NCBI RefSeq assembly: GCF_024139115.2
Contig: NC_085141.1
Span: 379,705,278-379,769,277, forward strand
Source of the DNA: Armigeres subalbatus
Lineage: Eukaryota > Arthropoda > Insecta > Diptera > Culicidae
Length of the DNA: 64,000 bases
Reading direction: 5' to 3'
The notes under the pieces were generated by a model. The model was not told the DNA's origin. It did no database searches and was given only the letters and a program-made list of their open reading frames with translations. Both the position numbers and the translations under genes were made by a program. Positions 10,561 to 22,189 of this stretch are shown in pieces (the stretch's first letter is position 1; each line of letters begins with the position of its first letter).

Positions 10561-13500
10561 GCCTCCTTGTAAGAGGCCTGGAAGCCTCCTTGTAAGAGGC
10601 CTGGAAGCTTCCTTTCAAGAGGCCTGGAAGCTTCCTTTCAAGAGGCCTGGAAGCTTCCTTTCAAGAGGCCTGGAAGCCTCCTTTCAAGAGGCCTGGACGC
10701 CTCCTTTCAAGAGGCCTGGAAGCCTACTTTCAAAAGGCCCGGAAGCCTCCTTTCAAGAGGCCCGGAAGCCTCCTTTCAAGAGGCCCGGAAGCCTCCTTTC
10801 AAGAGGCCCGGAAGCCTCCTTTCAAGAGGCCCGGAAGCCTCCTTTCAAGAGGCCTGGAAGCCTCCTTTCAAGAGGCCTGGAAGCCTCCTTTCAAGAGGCC
10901 TGGAAGCCTCCTTGCAAGAGGCCTGGAAGCCTCCTTGCAAGAGGCCTGGAAGCCTCCTTGCAAGAGGCCTGGAAGCCTCCTTGCAAGAGGCCTGGAAGCC
11001 TCCTTGCAAGAGGCCTGGAAGCCTCCTTGCAAGAGGCCTGGAAGCCTCCTTGCAAGAGGCCTGGAAGCCTCCTTGCAAGAGGCCTGGAAGCCTCCTTGCA
11101 AGAGGCCTGGAAGCCTCCTTGCAAGAGGCCTGGAAGCCTCCTTGCAAGAGGCCTGGAAGCCTCCTTGCAAGAGGCCTGGAAGCCTCCTTTCAAGAGGGCC
11201 TCCTTGCAAGAGGCCTGGAAGCCTCCTTGCAAGAGGCCTGAAAGCCTCCTTTCAAGAGGCCTGAAAGCCTCCTTTCAAGAGGCCTGGAAGCCTCCTTTCA
11301 AGAGGCCTGGAAGCCTCCTTTCAAGAGGCCTGGAAGCCTCCTTTCAAGAGGCCTGGAAGCCTCCTTTCAAGAGGCCTGGAAGCCTCCTTTCAAGAGGCCT
11401 GGAAGCCTCCTTTCAAGAGGCCTGGAAGCCTCCTTTCAAGAGGCCTGGAAGCCTCCTTTCAAGAGGCCTGGAAGCCTCCTTTCAAGAGGCCTGGAAGCCT
11501 CCTTTCAAGAGGCCTGGAAGCCTCCTTTCAAGAGGCCTGGAAGCCTCCTTTCAAGAGGCCTGGAAGCCTCCTTTCAAGAGGCCTGGAAGCCTCCTTTCAA
11601 GAGGCCTGGAAGCCTCCTTTCAAGAGGCCTGAAAGCCTCCTTTCAAGAGGCCTGGAAGCCTCATTTCAAGAGGCCTGGAAGCCTCCTTTCAAGAGGCCTG
11701 GAAGCCTCCTTTCAAGAGGCCCGGAAGCCTCCTTTCAAGAGGCCTGGAAGCCTCCTTTCAAGAGGCCTGGAAGCCTCCTTTCAAGAGGCCTGGAAGCCTT
11801 CATTCAAGAGGCCTGGAAGCTTCCTTTCAAGAGGCCTGGAAGCTTCCTTTCAAGAGGCCTGGAAGCCTCCTTTCAAGAGGCCTGGAAGCCTCCTTTCAAG
11901 AGGCCTGGAAGCCTCCTTTCAAGAGGCCTGGAAGCCTCCTTTCAAGAGGCCTGGAAGCCTCCTTTCAAGAGGCCTGGAAGCCTCCTTTCAAGAGGCCTGG
12001 AAGCCTCCTTTCAAGAGGCCTGGAAGCCTCCTTTCAAGAGGCCTGGAAGCCTCCTTTCAAGAGGCCTGGAAGCCTCCTTTCAAGAGGCCTGGAAGCCTCC
12101 TTTCAAGAGGCCTGGAAGCCTCCTTTCAAGAGGCCTGGAAGCCTCCTTTCAAGAGGCCTGGAAGCCTCCTTTCAAGAGGGCCTGGAAGCCTCCTTTCAAG
12201 AGGCCTGGAAGCCTCCTTTCAAGAGGCCTGGAAGCCTCCTTTCAAGAGGCCTGGAAGCCTCCTTTCAAGAGGCCTGGAAGCCTCCTTTCAAGAGGCCTGG
12301 AAGCCTCCTTTCAAGAGGCCTGGAAGCCCTGCTTTCAAGAGGCCTGGAAGCCTCCTTTCAAGAGGCCTGGAAGCCTCCTTTCAAGAGGCCTGGAAGCCTC
12401 CTTTCAAGAGGCCTGGAAGCCTCCTTTCAAGAGGCCTGGAAGCCTCCTTTCAAGAGGCCTGGAAGCCTCCTTTCAAGAGGCCTGGAAGCCTCCTTTCAAG
12501 AGGCCTGGAAGCCTCCTTTCAAGAGGCCTGGAAGCCTCCTTTCAAGAGGCCTGGAAGCCTCCTTGCAAGAGGCCTGGAAGCCTCCTTGCAAGAGGCCTGG
12601 AAGCCTCCTTTCAAGAGGCCTGGAAGCCTCCTTTCAAGAGGCCTGGAAGCCTCCTTTCAAGAGGCCTGGAAGCCTCCTTTCAAGAGGCCTGGAAGCCTCC
12701 TTTCAAGAGGCCTGGAAGCCTCCTTTCAAGAGGCCTGGAAGCCTCCTTTCAAGAGGCCTGGAAGCCTCCTTTCAAGAGGCCTGGAAGCCTCCTTTCAAGA
12801 GGCCTGGAAGCCTCCTTTCAAGAGGCCTGGAAGCCTCCTTTCAAGAGGCCTGGAAGCCTCCTTTCAAGAGGCCTGGAAGCCTCCTTTCAAGAGGCCTGGA
12901 AGCCTCCTTTCAAGAGGCCTGGAAGCCTCCTTTCAAGAGGCCTGGAAGCCTCCTTTCAAGAGGCCTGGAAGCCTCCCTTCAAGAGGCCTGAAGCCTCCTT
13001 TCAAGAGGCCTGAAAAACTCCTTTCAAGAGGCCTGAAAGCCTCCTTTCAAGAGGCTCGGAAGCCTCCTTTCAAGAGGCCTGGAAGCCTCCTTTCAAGAGG
13101 CCTGGAAGCCTCCTTTCAAGAGGCCTGGAAGCCTCCTTTCAAGAGGCCTGGAAGCCTCCTTTCAAGAGGCCTGGAAGCCTCCTTTCAAGAGGCCTGGAAG
13201 CCTCCTTTCAAGAGGCCTGGAAGCCTCCTTTCAAGAGGCCTGGAAGCCTCCTTTCAAGAGGCCTGGAAGCCTCCTTTCAAGAGGCCTGGAAGCCTCCTTT
13301 CAAGAGGCCCGGAAGCCTCCTTTCAAGAGGCCCGGAAGCCTCCTTTCAAGAGGCCTGGAAGCCTCCTTTCAAGAGGCCTGGAAGCCTTCATTCAAGAGGC
13401 CTGGAAGCTTCCTTTCAAGAGGCCTGGAAGCTTTCTTTCAAGAGGCCTGGAAGCCTCCTTTCAAGAGGCCTGGAAGCCTCCTTTCAAGAGGCCTGGAAGC

Positions 13501-16500
13501 CTCCTTTCAAGAGGCCCGGAAGCCTCCTTTCAAGAGGCCCGGAAGCCTCCTTTCAAGAGGCCTGGAAGCCTCCTTTCAAGAGGCCTGGAAGCCTTCATTC
13601 AAGAGGCCTGGAAGCTTCCTTTCAAGAGGCCTGGAAGCCTCCTTTCAAGAGGCCTGGAAGCCTCCTTTCAAGAGGCCTGGAAGCCTCCTTTCAAGAGGCC
13701 TGGAAGCCTCCTTTCAAGAGGCCTGGAAGCCTCCTTTCAAGAGGCCTGGAAGCCTCCTTTCAAGAGGCCTGGAAGCCTCCTTTCAAGAGGCCTGGAAGCC
13801 TCCTTTCAAGAGGCCTGGAAGCCTCCTTTTAAGAGGCCTGGAAGCCTCCTTTCAAGAGGCCTGGAAGCCTCCTTTCAAGAGGCCTGGAAGCCTCCTTTCA
13901 AGAGGCCTGGAAGCCTCCTTTCAAGAGGCCTGGAAGCCTCCTTTCAAGAGGCCTGGAAGCCTCCTTTCAAGAGGCCTGGAAGCCTCCTTTCAAGAGGCCT
14001 GGAAGCCTCCTTTCAAGAGGCCTGGAAGCCTCCTTTCAAGAGGCCTGGAAGCCTCCTTTCAAGAGGCCTGGAAGCCTCCTTTCAAGAGGCCTGGAAGCCT
14101 CCTTTCAAGAGGCCTGGAAGCCTCCTTTCAAGAGGCCTGGAAGCCTCCTTTCAAGAGGCCTGGAAGCCTCCTTTCAAGAGGCCTGGAAGCCTCCTTGCAA
14201 GAGGCCTGGAAGCCTCCTTGCAAGAGGCCTGGAAGCCTCCTTGCAAGAGGCCTGGAAGCCTCCTTGCAAGAGGCCTGGAAGCCTCCTTGCAAGAGGCCTG
14301 GAAGCCTCCTTGCAAGAGGCCTGGAAGCCTCCTTTCAAGAGGCCTGGAAGCCTCCTTGCAAGAGGCCTGGAAGCCTCCTTGCAAGAGGCCTGGAAGCCTC
14401 CTTGCAAGAGGCCTGGAAGCCTCCTTGCAAGAGGCCTGGAAGCCTCCTTGCAAGAGGCCTGGAAGCCTCCTTGCAAGAGGCCTGGAAGCCTCCTTGCAAG
14501 AGGCCTGGAAGCCTCCTTGCAAGAGGCCTGGAAGCCTCCTTTCAAGAGGCCTGGAAGCCTCCTTTCAAGAGGCCTGGAAGCCTCCTTTCAAGAGGCCTGG
14601 AAGCCTCCTTTCAAGAGGCCTGGAAGCCTCCTCAGAAGCCTCCTTTCAAGAGGCCTGGAAGCCTCCTTTCAAGAGGCCTGGAAGCCTCCTTTCAAGAGGC
14701 CTGGAAGCCTCCTTTCAAGAGGCCTGGAAGCCTCCTTTCAAGAGGCCTGGAAGCCTCCTTTCAAGAGGCCTGGAAGCCTCCTTTCAAGAGGCCTGGAAGC
14801 CTCCTTTCAAGGGGCCTGGAAGCCTCCTTGCAAGAGGCCTGGAAGCCTCCTTGCAAGAGGCCTGGAAGCCTCCTTGCAAGAGGCCTGGAAGCCTCCTTTC
14901 AAGAGGCCTGGAAGCCTCCTTTCAAGAGGCCTGGAAGCCTCCTTTCAAGAGGCCTGAAAGCCTCCTTTCAAGAGGCCTGGAAGCCTCCTTTCAAGAGGCC
15001 TGGAAGCCTCCTTTCAAGAGGCCTGGAAGCCTCCTTTCAAGAGGCCTGGAAGCCTCCTTTCAAGAGGCCTGGAAGCCTCCTTTCAAGAGGCCTGGAAGCC
15101 TCCTTTCAAGAGGCCTGGAAGCCTCCTTTCAAGAGGCCTGGAAGCCTCCTTTCAAGAGGCCTGGAAGCCTCCTTTCAAGAGGCCTGGAAGCCTCCTTTCA
15201 AGAGGCCTGGAAGCCTCCTTTCAAGAGGCCTGGAAGCCTCCTTTCAAGAGGCCTGGAAGCCTCCTTTCAAGAGGCCTGGAAGCCTCCTTTCAAGAGGCCT
15301 GGAAGCCTCCTTTCAAGAGGCCTGGAAGCCTCCTTTCAAGAGGCCTGGAAGCCTCCTTTCAAGAGGCCTGGAAGCCTCCTTTCAAGAGGCCTGGAAGCCT
15401 CCTTTCAAGAGGCCTGGAAGCCTCCTTTCAAGAGGCCTGGAAGCCTCCTTTCAAGAGGCCTGGAAGCCTCCTTTCAAGAGGCCTGGAAGCCTCCTTTCAA
15501 GAGGCCTGGAAGCCTCCTTTCAAGAGGCCTGGAAGCCTCCTTTCAAGAGGCCTGGAAGCCTCCTTTCAAGAGGCCTGGAAGCCTCCTTTCAAGAGGCCTG
15601 GAAGCCTCCTTTCAAGAGGCCTGGAAGCCTCCTTTCAAGAGGCCTGGAAGCCTCCTTTCAAGAGGCCTGGAAGCCTCCTTTCAAGAGGCCTGGAAGCCTC
15701 CTTTCAAGAGGCCTGGAAGCCTCCTTTCAAGAGGCCTGGAAGCCTCCTTTCAAGAGGCCTGGAAGCCTCCTTTCAAGAGGCCTGGAAGCCTCCTTTCAAG
15801 AGGCCTGGAAGCCTCCTTTCAAGAGGCCTGGAAGCCTCCTTTCAAGAGGCCTGGAAGCCTCCTTTCAAGAGGCCTGGAAGCCTCCTTTCAAGAGGGCCTG
15901 GAAGCCTCCTTTCAAGAGGCCTGGAAGCCTCCTTTCAAGAGGCCTGGAAGCCTCCTTTCAAGAGGCCTGGAAGCCTCCTTTCAAGAGGCCTGGAAGCCTC
16001 CTTTCAAGAGGCCTGGAAGCCTCCTTTCAAGAGGCCTGGAAGCCTCCTTTCAAGAGGCCTGGAAGCCTCCTTTCAAGAGGCCTGGAAGCCTCCTTTCAAG
16101 AGGCCTGGAAGCCTCCTTTCAAGAGGCCTGGAAGCCTCCTTTCAAGAGGCCTGGAAGCCTCCTTTCAAGAGGCCTGGAAGCCTCCTTTCAAGAGGCCTGG
16201 AAGCCTCCTTTCAAGAGGCCTGGAAGCCTCCTTTCAAGAGGCCTGGAAGCCTCCTTTCAAGAGGCCTGGAAGCCTCCTTTCAAGAGGCCTGGAAGCCTCC
16301 TTTCAAGAGGCCTGGAAGCCTCCTTTCAAGAGGCCTGGAAGCCTCCTTTCAAGAGGCCTGGAAGCCTCCTTTCAAGAGGCCTGGAAGCTTCCTTTCAAGA
16401 GGCCTGGAAGCCTCCTTTCAAGAGGCCTGGAAGCCTCCTTTCAAGAGGCCTGGAAGCCTCCTTTCAAGAGACCTGGAAGCCTCCTTTCAAGAGGCCTGGA

Positions 16501-16600
16501 AGCCTCCTTTCAAGAGGCCTGGAAGCCTCCTTTCAAGAGGCCTGGAAGCCTCCTTTCAAGAGGCCTGGAAGCCTCCTTTCAAGAGGCCTGGAAGCCTCCT
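10561..16600. repeat. 23-bp minisatellite array, ~260 units
   Basis: A continuous head-to-tail array of a 23-bp unit fills about 6.0 kb. The unit (for example 15001-15023) is built from AGGCCTGGAAG joined to CCTCCTTTCAAG. Each unit holds a StuI-type AGGCCT palindrome and the inverted pair GAGGC/GCCTC around CTGGAA. A variant with CTTGCAAG, itself a palindrome, clusters at about 10905-11240, 12561-12600, 14190-14540 and 14825-14895. Rarer variants (GGCCCGG, CTTCATTC, GAAGCTTCC) recur in blocks, including a 207-bp (9-unit) repeat of one variant pattern at 13308 and 13515. Phase-breaking units occur near 11188, 12178, 12327, 12986, 14630 and 15895. Edge units are more variable. The long open frames through it are artefacts. 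Confidence 0.98.
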
Positions 16601-17235
16601 CCGCGAGACTCTGTATTGTTAGCTGAATTACGATCTGTACGAGCCCGCGCACGTTCTGGTAGTAGATGCGCAAGGCATGATCGGTAGGCAATCGTTAGAA
16701 ACGTTGGACCATATGGCAGGCTGCTCGGGTTGGAATCAGCATCTACTGGCTGGATACTAAAAGTAACAGACGTTACCAAAGAGAATTTTGGGAACGATAT
16801 TATACTTGCCTGCAATAACGGTTTGGAAGCTCTCCGTTCCAGACTCAATTACAGGACCGGAATGACTGGGGAACGCTGGCAGCAGTGGCACGACTGCAAT
16901 TAGCGGATTGAGGGCTTCCATTGAGCTAGCAGGCGTGCATCCCGGTGAACGGTTGATTATTGCATTCTAGACGTGTGGTTGTTCAGCAGTTCCAACGGGA
17001 GAGTGGAGTCTTCCATGGTTTCATTAAATCCGGAGAATTCAGACAGAAAAACGTTCATTGATGGTTGATACTTGCCCGAGAGAAGAGTGCAGAAGCCCCC
17101 GATAGTGTACTGATGTCTTTTCTTTTCAGCAACTAGTCGAGTAACTTTGACATCTTCAATCCCAAGACACTTTTTAGCTAAAACGCCTTCCTGTTGGACC
17201 GACACATCCCTTGTGATTCGTGACAGGTACAACCA
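16601..17235 (-). pseudogene. degraded LINE (Jockey/CR1-like) ORF1 end and ORF2 start
   Basis: On the minus strand, YLSRITRDVSVQQEGVLAKK followed by a CLGIEDVKVTRLVAEKK-type segment (17232-17120) resembles the C-terminal domain of ORF1 in Jockey-like LINEs. About 400 bp further, a different frame reads ALRIYYQNVRGL (near 16680-16640), the usual opening of the ORF2 endonuclease in these LINEs. Stops and frameshifts separate the two. The fragment ends at the minisatellite edge. The family call rests on motif memory and is moderate. Confidence 0.5.
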
Positions 17236-19317
17236 AAACTTAGGCTTAGCCGTTGTAACGGTTGCGATTTCTATCGACGGAGAGGGAATGCTTCCGGTCT
17301 GCCTCGGGCTGAAAGTCTCCCTAATAAATACAATAAAAAAATGCTTCCGGTTCCTAGAACTAGAAGACGCTTACGCTTGCCATTTTCGTCACCGACCGTG
17401 TTTAAAGTGATGTGCTAAGAAATAAAAAGTTCACATCAAATCTGTGAGTCACGACTTCATATGTTCGAAAACACTTGTATGCAGCACTTCATTGAGTAAA
17501 GCAAAATGTGGAATATCATTATTATAGGGAACAGACAGCATAACAAGAAAGAATTAACATTCTTCTTAAGCACTACCTCACATAACCCATCCCCCTGTTT
17601 ATCAAACCGATATGCATAGACAGCTAGCAACGACTGCAACCAGATCCATCACACAACACCTGTTCGACAGCTCTGTCTCCGCTTCGTGTAACAATAAAAC
17701 CCTCATTGACCTGATTTTTCCCCTCGACTTGCATTCAAATCGAATCAAACGCAGGACAGATTTTATGATTTCCCAGAAAGCATCCATCGTCCATTGTCCA
17801 CCCTACTCCATCGAAAGGAACTGTCAATCGTCGTGTCTTATCGAACAGCCGGTTTCTTGGGCCTGCAGAACCTCAACATCACACGTTTACAAAGACAGCC
17901 CTGTCGACAACGCTAACAATGGCGATGGTCGTTAGTCGTTTCGTGTACGTTTGTGTTAGCTGGGCAAATGTAAGGAAATCAGGTGACAACATCGTCGCAG
18001 GGAAATGTCAGTCAAGCTGGGCCGAGTTGACGAACTCCAACTGGCACAATTTGTGCAAATCCCTTTGAGGATCGGTGGTGTGGAACTCCGGTTGGTGCCT
18101 ACAAGTTGTAGTTTTCCTGAGGCTTAAATAATTGATTGATTCCTTCTTCGGAAGGCGAAGCAGGGGAAATCGGATGGAGTCCGATAAAATGCATCACAGT
18201 ATTGCGGCAAGGGTTTCATTCGGTTTATATTGATTTATTATAAATCGTGGGATGTGATATTGCTTGACAAGGATTCAAGCCTTTTTTCGCTTCTTTGAAT
18301 CTTTAGTTTGAAATTGAACCATTAATCAAACAAAGTTGAATCGCTGTTTAAAAGACATATCGTCGTTGTTGATAATTTTGAGCAGTGTATAAGGAACAGG
18401 TGGCACTTTTGCAGCAAACGAGCAGCTTTCACATCCTATTTTTCTAATCGACGAAAACTTGTGGCAAAGCTTAATCAGTATTTCCAATATGCGTTACGGG
18501 TAGGAAAAACGCCGGCAGCAAATTAGTCGAGCGCTTAAACGAGAACTGCGCCATCTACACGTACTGCCGCGTAATGACATTTACTTCATCGTCATTACCT
18601 CCACTGACTGGCTGCTGCATCCGAATCTTCAAAGTACCTGCCCTTGGCGCCATCACTCTTATCGTCGTCATTTCGTGGCATCCAGAATATGGAGTGCAAC
18701 TTGGGGTTATCGCTGCGCCAAACTCATCTCGTCGCTACTGTTCAAGAGCAGCCATTCCACCTAACGACGACTCGACGCAGTCCAACTGAAGGATTTGCAC
18801 CGTCGTCATCGACGTCATAGTCTCCGGGACTGAATTTGCATTTTATTTCAATTTCACAGCTGAGCGGAGATAATCACTTATTCGCTTTTGTGCTCGAATA
18901 GTTTCTGACGTCGACATTGCTCTGTGATGGCGTATTTTTTGTCGAACTGTTTGCGGTGGACTTTAATCGGTTGTTGACCAAGCGATTCTTCCCGTCCCCA
19001 ACGATCTCGGTAGGGTGGGAAATCGATTTTGCTAATCTACTTCAATCCTTTATTGGCATGAATTGAAGTTCTTGCTTTTGTCGCGTTAAGTGGCTACAGT
19101 TTCCCTTCAGACATAGATGTTTGATCGTTTGGATGCCTTCTAATATCATAAAATAAAAATCCTACCTAAACTACGGTTTGAACCATTAGAATAGAAATCA
19201 ATTAACTCTGAAGAGATTCGACTGTATTGCATATTGAAAATTTTATTACTTTCAAAAGCAACTTGTATTCAAATTGTTTTGTGAAACGGTTGGATAGAAT
19301 CGCCTCTTTCATGGTTT
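17236..19317. other. non-coding, nothing recognised
   Basis: No domain-bearing frame, tRNA or terminal repeat was recognised. Open frames are short and overlap on both strands. Confidence 0.45.
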
Positions 19318-19331
19318 CTATAATCATTATA

Positions 19332-19748
19332 TTTACAATGGATCAATCGCCGCGAAATTGCTGGTGGGGATTCTCATCGATTTGATTTCGGCGAAAAATA
19401 ACAAAACAAAACTTTGCCAGACTGTCCGGACGTTTCGGTCGATTTACTGGCCTTCGACCATCTTCTGCGGACAAATCTTCCAGTCACTTATTTTTCAACA
19501 GACAGCCATTATTACTAATTAGTAGTAATGGCTGTCTGTTAGAAAATAAGTGACTGGAAGATTTGTCCGCAGAAGATGGTCGAAGGCCAGTAAATCGACG
19601 TCTTTGTTCGTTAGAAAATAAGTGACTGGAAGATTTGTCCGCAGAAGATGGTCGAAGGCCAGTAAATCGACCGAAACGTCCGGACAGTCTGGCAAAGTTT
19701 TGTTTTGTCATTTTTCGTCGAAAACAAATCGATGAGAATCCCCACCAC
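19332..19748. mobile_element. foldback element with long inverted arms
   Basis: Arms of about 125 bp (19363-19490 and about 19620-19746) are nearly perfect inverted copies, outermost word GGTGGGGATTCTCATCGAT. The centre is a separate palindrome around AATTAG (19498-19540). Part of the right arm (about 19540-19603) is present twice, separated by GTCTTTGTTC. The element is flanked by CTATAATCATTATA at 19318-19331 and 19749-19762, a plausible 14-bp target duplication. There is no coding capacity. Confidence 0.85.
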
Positions 19749-19762
19749 CTATAATCATTATA

Positions 19763-21168
19763 AGGAATGTATCACAACATACTTTCTATTAAGCCCTTCA
19801 ACAAGAATGACTGAATGCGAAATCCCTTTTGCAATACTTCAAAACGGTGAACTTGTGCTGATGATGATTTTCTACTCGCATAACGTAGAAAGATTATGTT
19901 CCGAACAAAGAGCAAGAACGAAGAAAGGTTGTCGACGGAATAAACATGTTGTTCTCCTTCGAAATATGGAAATTTGTTTTCGGATTATGCTGTTGCAAAG
20001 ACTCTTAAATCCATCAAGTGAGAATTTTGCAAGCTATAATATTTATTGAAGAGTTTATATTTGTCAACCTAATAGTTGGTCATCAACTCCTTTCCTTTTG
20101 CGTGCAACACAAAGCAAAGTCTGCCACAATTGAAATAATATAAAACTGTTACTTCCCTTGATGACTTTATTATTCTCCATAAAATCGTCCTAATCCACCA
20201 GCGGAACAGCTGTCCAGCAGTCGACAGAGCTGCCATGCCTCCGTCGTCGTCGCGTCGTTACATACAAATTGGAGCAAACGAAGCAATTCATCACCCTGTT
20301 AGCAGCATCCTTGCACTTGTTATTTGCCACCGCATGCCACGAACGAGATGGCTGCAGTCAGTTCTTTTCCTGATTCCATCGTCGTCGTCGCCGTCGTGCT
20401 CGCCGTCATCGCAATCAACATCAGTAAAAGCATCATTATTACTGCCGACCACCCGCCACTATGCTTATGGTGGTGGTATCCAGCAAAGTGTCGCCTTCGG
20501 AACGTGTAAGAGTATCAACTAACTCCCCCGAACAAAGGTGTTGACGACGACGACGGCGAATGACAATAATGGAGAACAATCAGGCATTCTGGTGGGGGGT
20601 GGTATCGGGCGTGCGGCATAATTAAAATAGGAGCACTTCATCAAAGGATAAATGTCCTACCGTGGAAAGGAAAAAGGTAAACGAGGGGAACAAATTTGAT
20701 GAAGTGGACTGAGGTGGAACTCAAACTGCGGCAAAAGCGCCGGATTATGCTGGATAATAGGATCGGAATGACTGTATTGTGTCAGTTTTGATGAATAGAT
20801 TAAGGATGCTTCGCGTGAGTGCTCGTGAACTCGTGTCGAAGAAGTACTAGGAAAAAGTTTTATCTCGCGGCTAAAATGATCTGCTCATTAATGCGGGTAC
20901 ATTTCCTTTGCCACCTTTCCTATGCGCTTTGAAGAGAAAGCCATTTTAGAAAATGAGTGGATCAACTGTAAGCAATTAAATTTATATCTTCTCCGGACAT
21001 AAGTTTTAAAAGATTAATGAAGTTTCAGCTGTAGTAACTTTATTATAGCACGTGCGGTCGAAACAGTGTTAATGTTGAAACAATCAAAATAACTTACTTA
21101 TCATAAGCCGATTTAATTGTTAAAGCCTAACGATCTTTCACTTAACGGATTTCAGTTAGTAATAATTA
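19763..21168. other. non-coding, nothing recognised
   Basis: No gene supported. CGTCGT/CATCAT trinucleotide clusters occur near 20240-20260 and 20375-20420. A 114-codon frame at 19705-20049 begins inside the foldback element and has no domain. Confidence 0.4.
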
Positions 21169-21307
21169 CAGAACACCCGATTCTTTTTTACACGGGGAAT
21201 GCGCGCTGTGTGAAAAAAGTCGTGCTATTTCGAGAATCCGTGTTATTTCGAGAAACCTTGCAAAAAAATCTAAGTGAAAATGATACGTGTAAAAAAAGAA
21301 TTGAGTG
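21169..21307. mobile_element. small TA-flanked MITE
   Basis: The ends carry GATTCTTTTTTACACG and its approximate complement CGTGTAAAAAAAGAATT, with TA on both sides (21167-21168 and 21308-21309). The termini resemble those of the better preserved element at 45189-45390. Confidence 0.45.
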
Positions 21308-21492
21308 TAATAATTTTCACACAGGTCTATTTAGTTGTCTTCCACTCAATCCTATTTATTTTTTATATGTTCACGGTGTACGGCAACGTAAAGCGGTAAT
21401 ACATTCTGTAAACGAGTGCATCTGCTCGATATGAAACAAGGTAAGGAAACAATGTCTTTATTAAACACAGGCGGTTACCCGGTTAAAGGCGG

Positions 21493-22169
21493 TGTTCTGG
21501 CAGCACGGACGGTGACAACCTTTCGCACGAACTGCAGAATCCGGATGCATGAGAAAACGAATACCTATTTGACCTTATACTACTATACTACACTACGAAC
21601 TAATGACAGAGCACCGAATAGAAGATAATGCAATGTACACTATCACGGCGGTTGTTTTTGTGCTATAGACTAGATGTTACCACATGCTTTGTTCGGGAGA
21701 CTCGTGGATTATCGTTGAAATTAATATTGCCCATAAAGTTAGCCAAATTTATATTTTGAGGAGATTAATTGAGTTATAATAGTTCCTGGGAGCGGTAAGG
21801 ATGCGTAAATATAAATTGTATAGCTGCATCTTATAAATTATCGCATTAATCGACAGATATAAAAACTGTATGCTAGTACCCGGTGCTGATGATAGCTAGT
21901 GAATTGAGAGTACATCTGTAGAGTTGTAAGGTATGAATTACGAGTGCACTCTAGAATGAATTATTTATATAACACTTTCGCATTCGGACAGGGAAGAGAC
22001 TTTGAAAATCTGGCATTTGTTCGTAGGGCTTCATAGGACTGGTAGAGGAAAACTAATTGTATGTATCGCAGGCATATTTTTTGGATAAAAGTTCAATAAA
22101 AATCTATATTTTAGCTTTGAGCTGCACATACTAAACGCTGCTGCGAGAACTTCTTTCTACCAACCAACA
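21493..22169 (+). repeat. 5' LTR of BEL copy 1
   Basis: TG...CA bounded direct repeat, matching 28109-28784 apart from about three differences in the GGTTGTTTTTGTGC region. It carries AATAAA at 22095-22100. Confidence 0.96.
22095..22100 (+). terminator. polyadenylation signal in 5' LTR
   Basis: AATAAA lies 70 bp before the LTR end. The matching hexamer in the 3' LTR is at 28710-28715 and would be the one used for the genomic RNA. Confidence 0.55.
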
Positions 22170-22189
22170 TTCTCAAAGAATTATACGGG

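Noticed and set aside
10561..16600. CRISPR array or tandem-repeat surface protein
   Set aside because: Units are directly adjacent without spacers, the genome context is eukaryotic, and all three plus frames are equally open, so no protein frame is favoured.
16579..16848. Minus-strand frame as a gene
   Set aside because: It ends in translated minisatellite and starts in degraded LINE sequence; the LINE reading is in a different frame.
16600..17300. Endogenous viral element
   Set aside because: No nucleoprotein, polymerase or glycoprotein motif was seen; the LINE ORF1/ORF2 reading fits better. The same holds for the other unassigned frames.
19484..19711. Minus-strand frame with an internal repeat
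   Set aside because: The repeat in the product simply reflects the duplicated arm of the foldback element.
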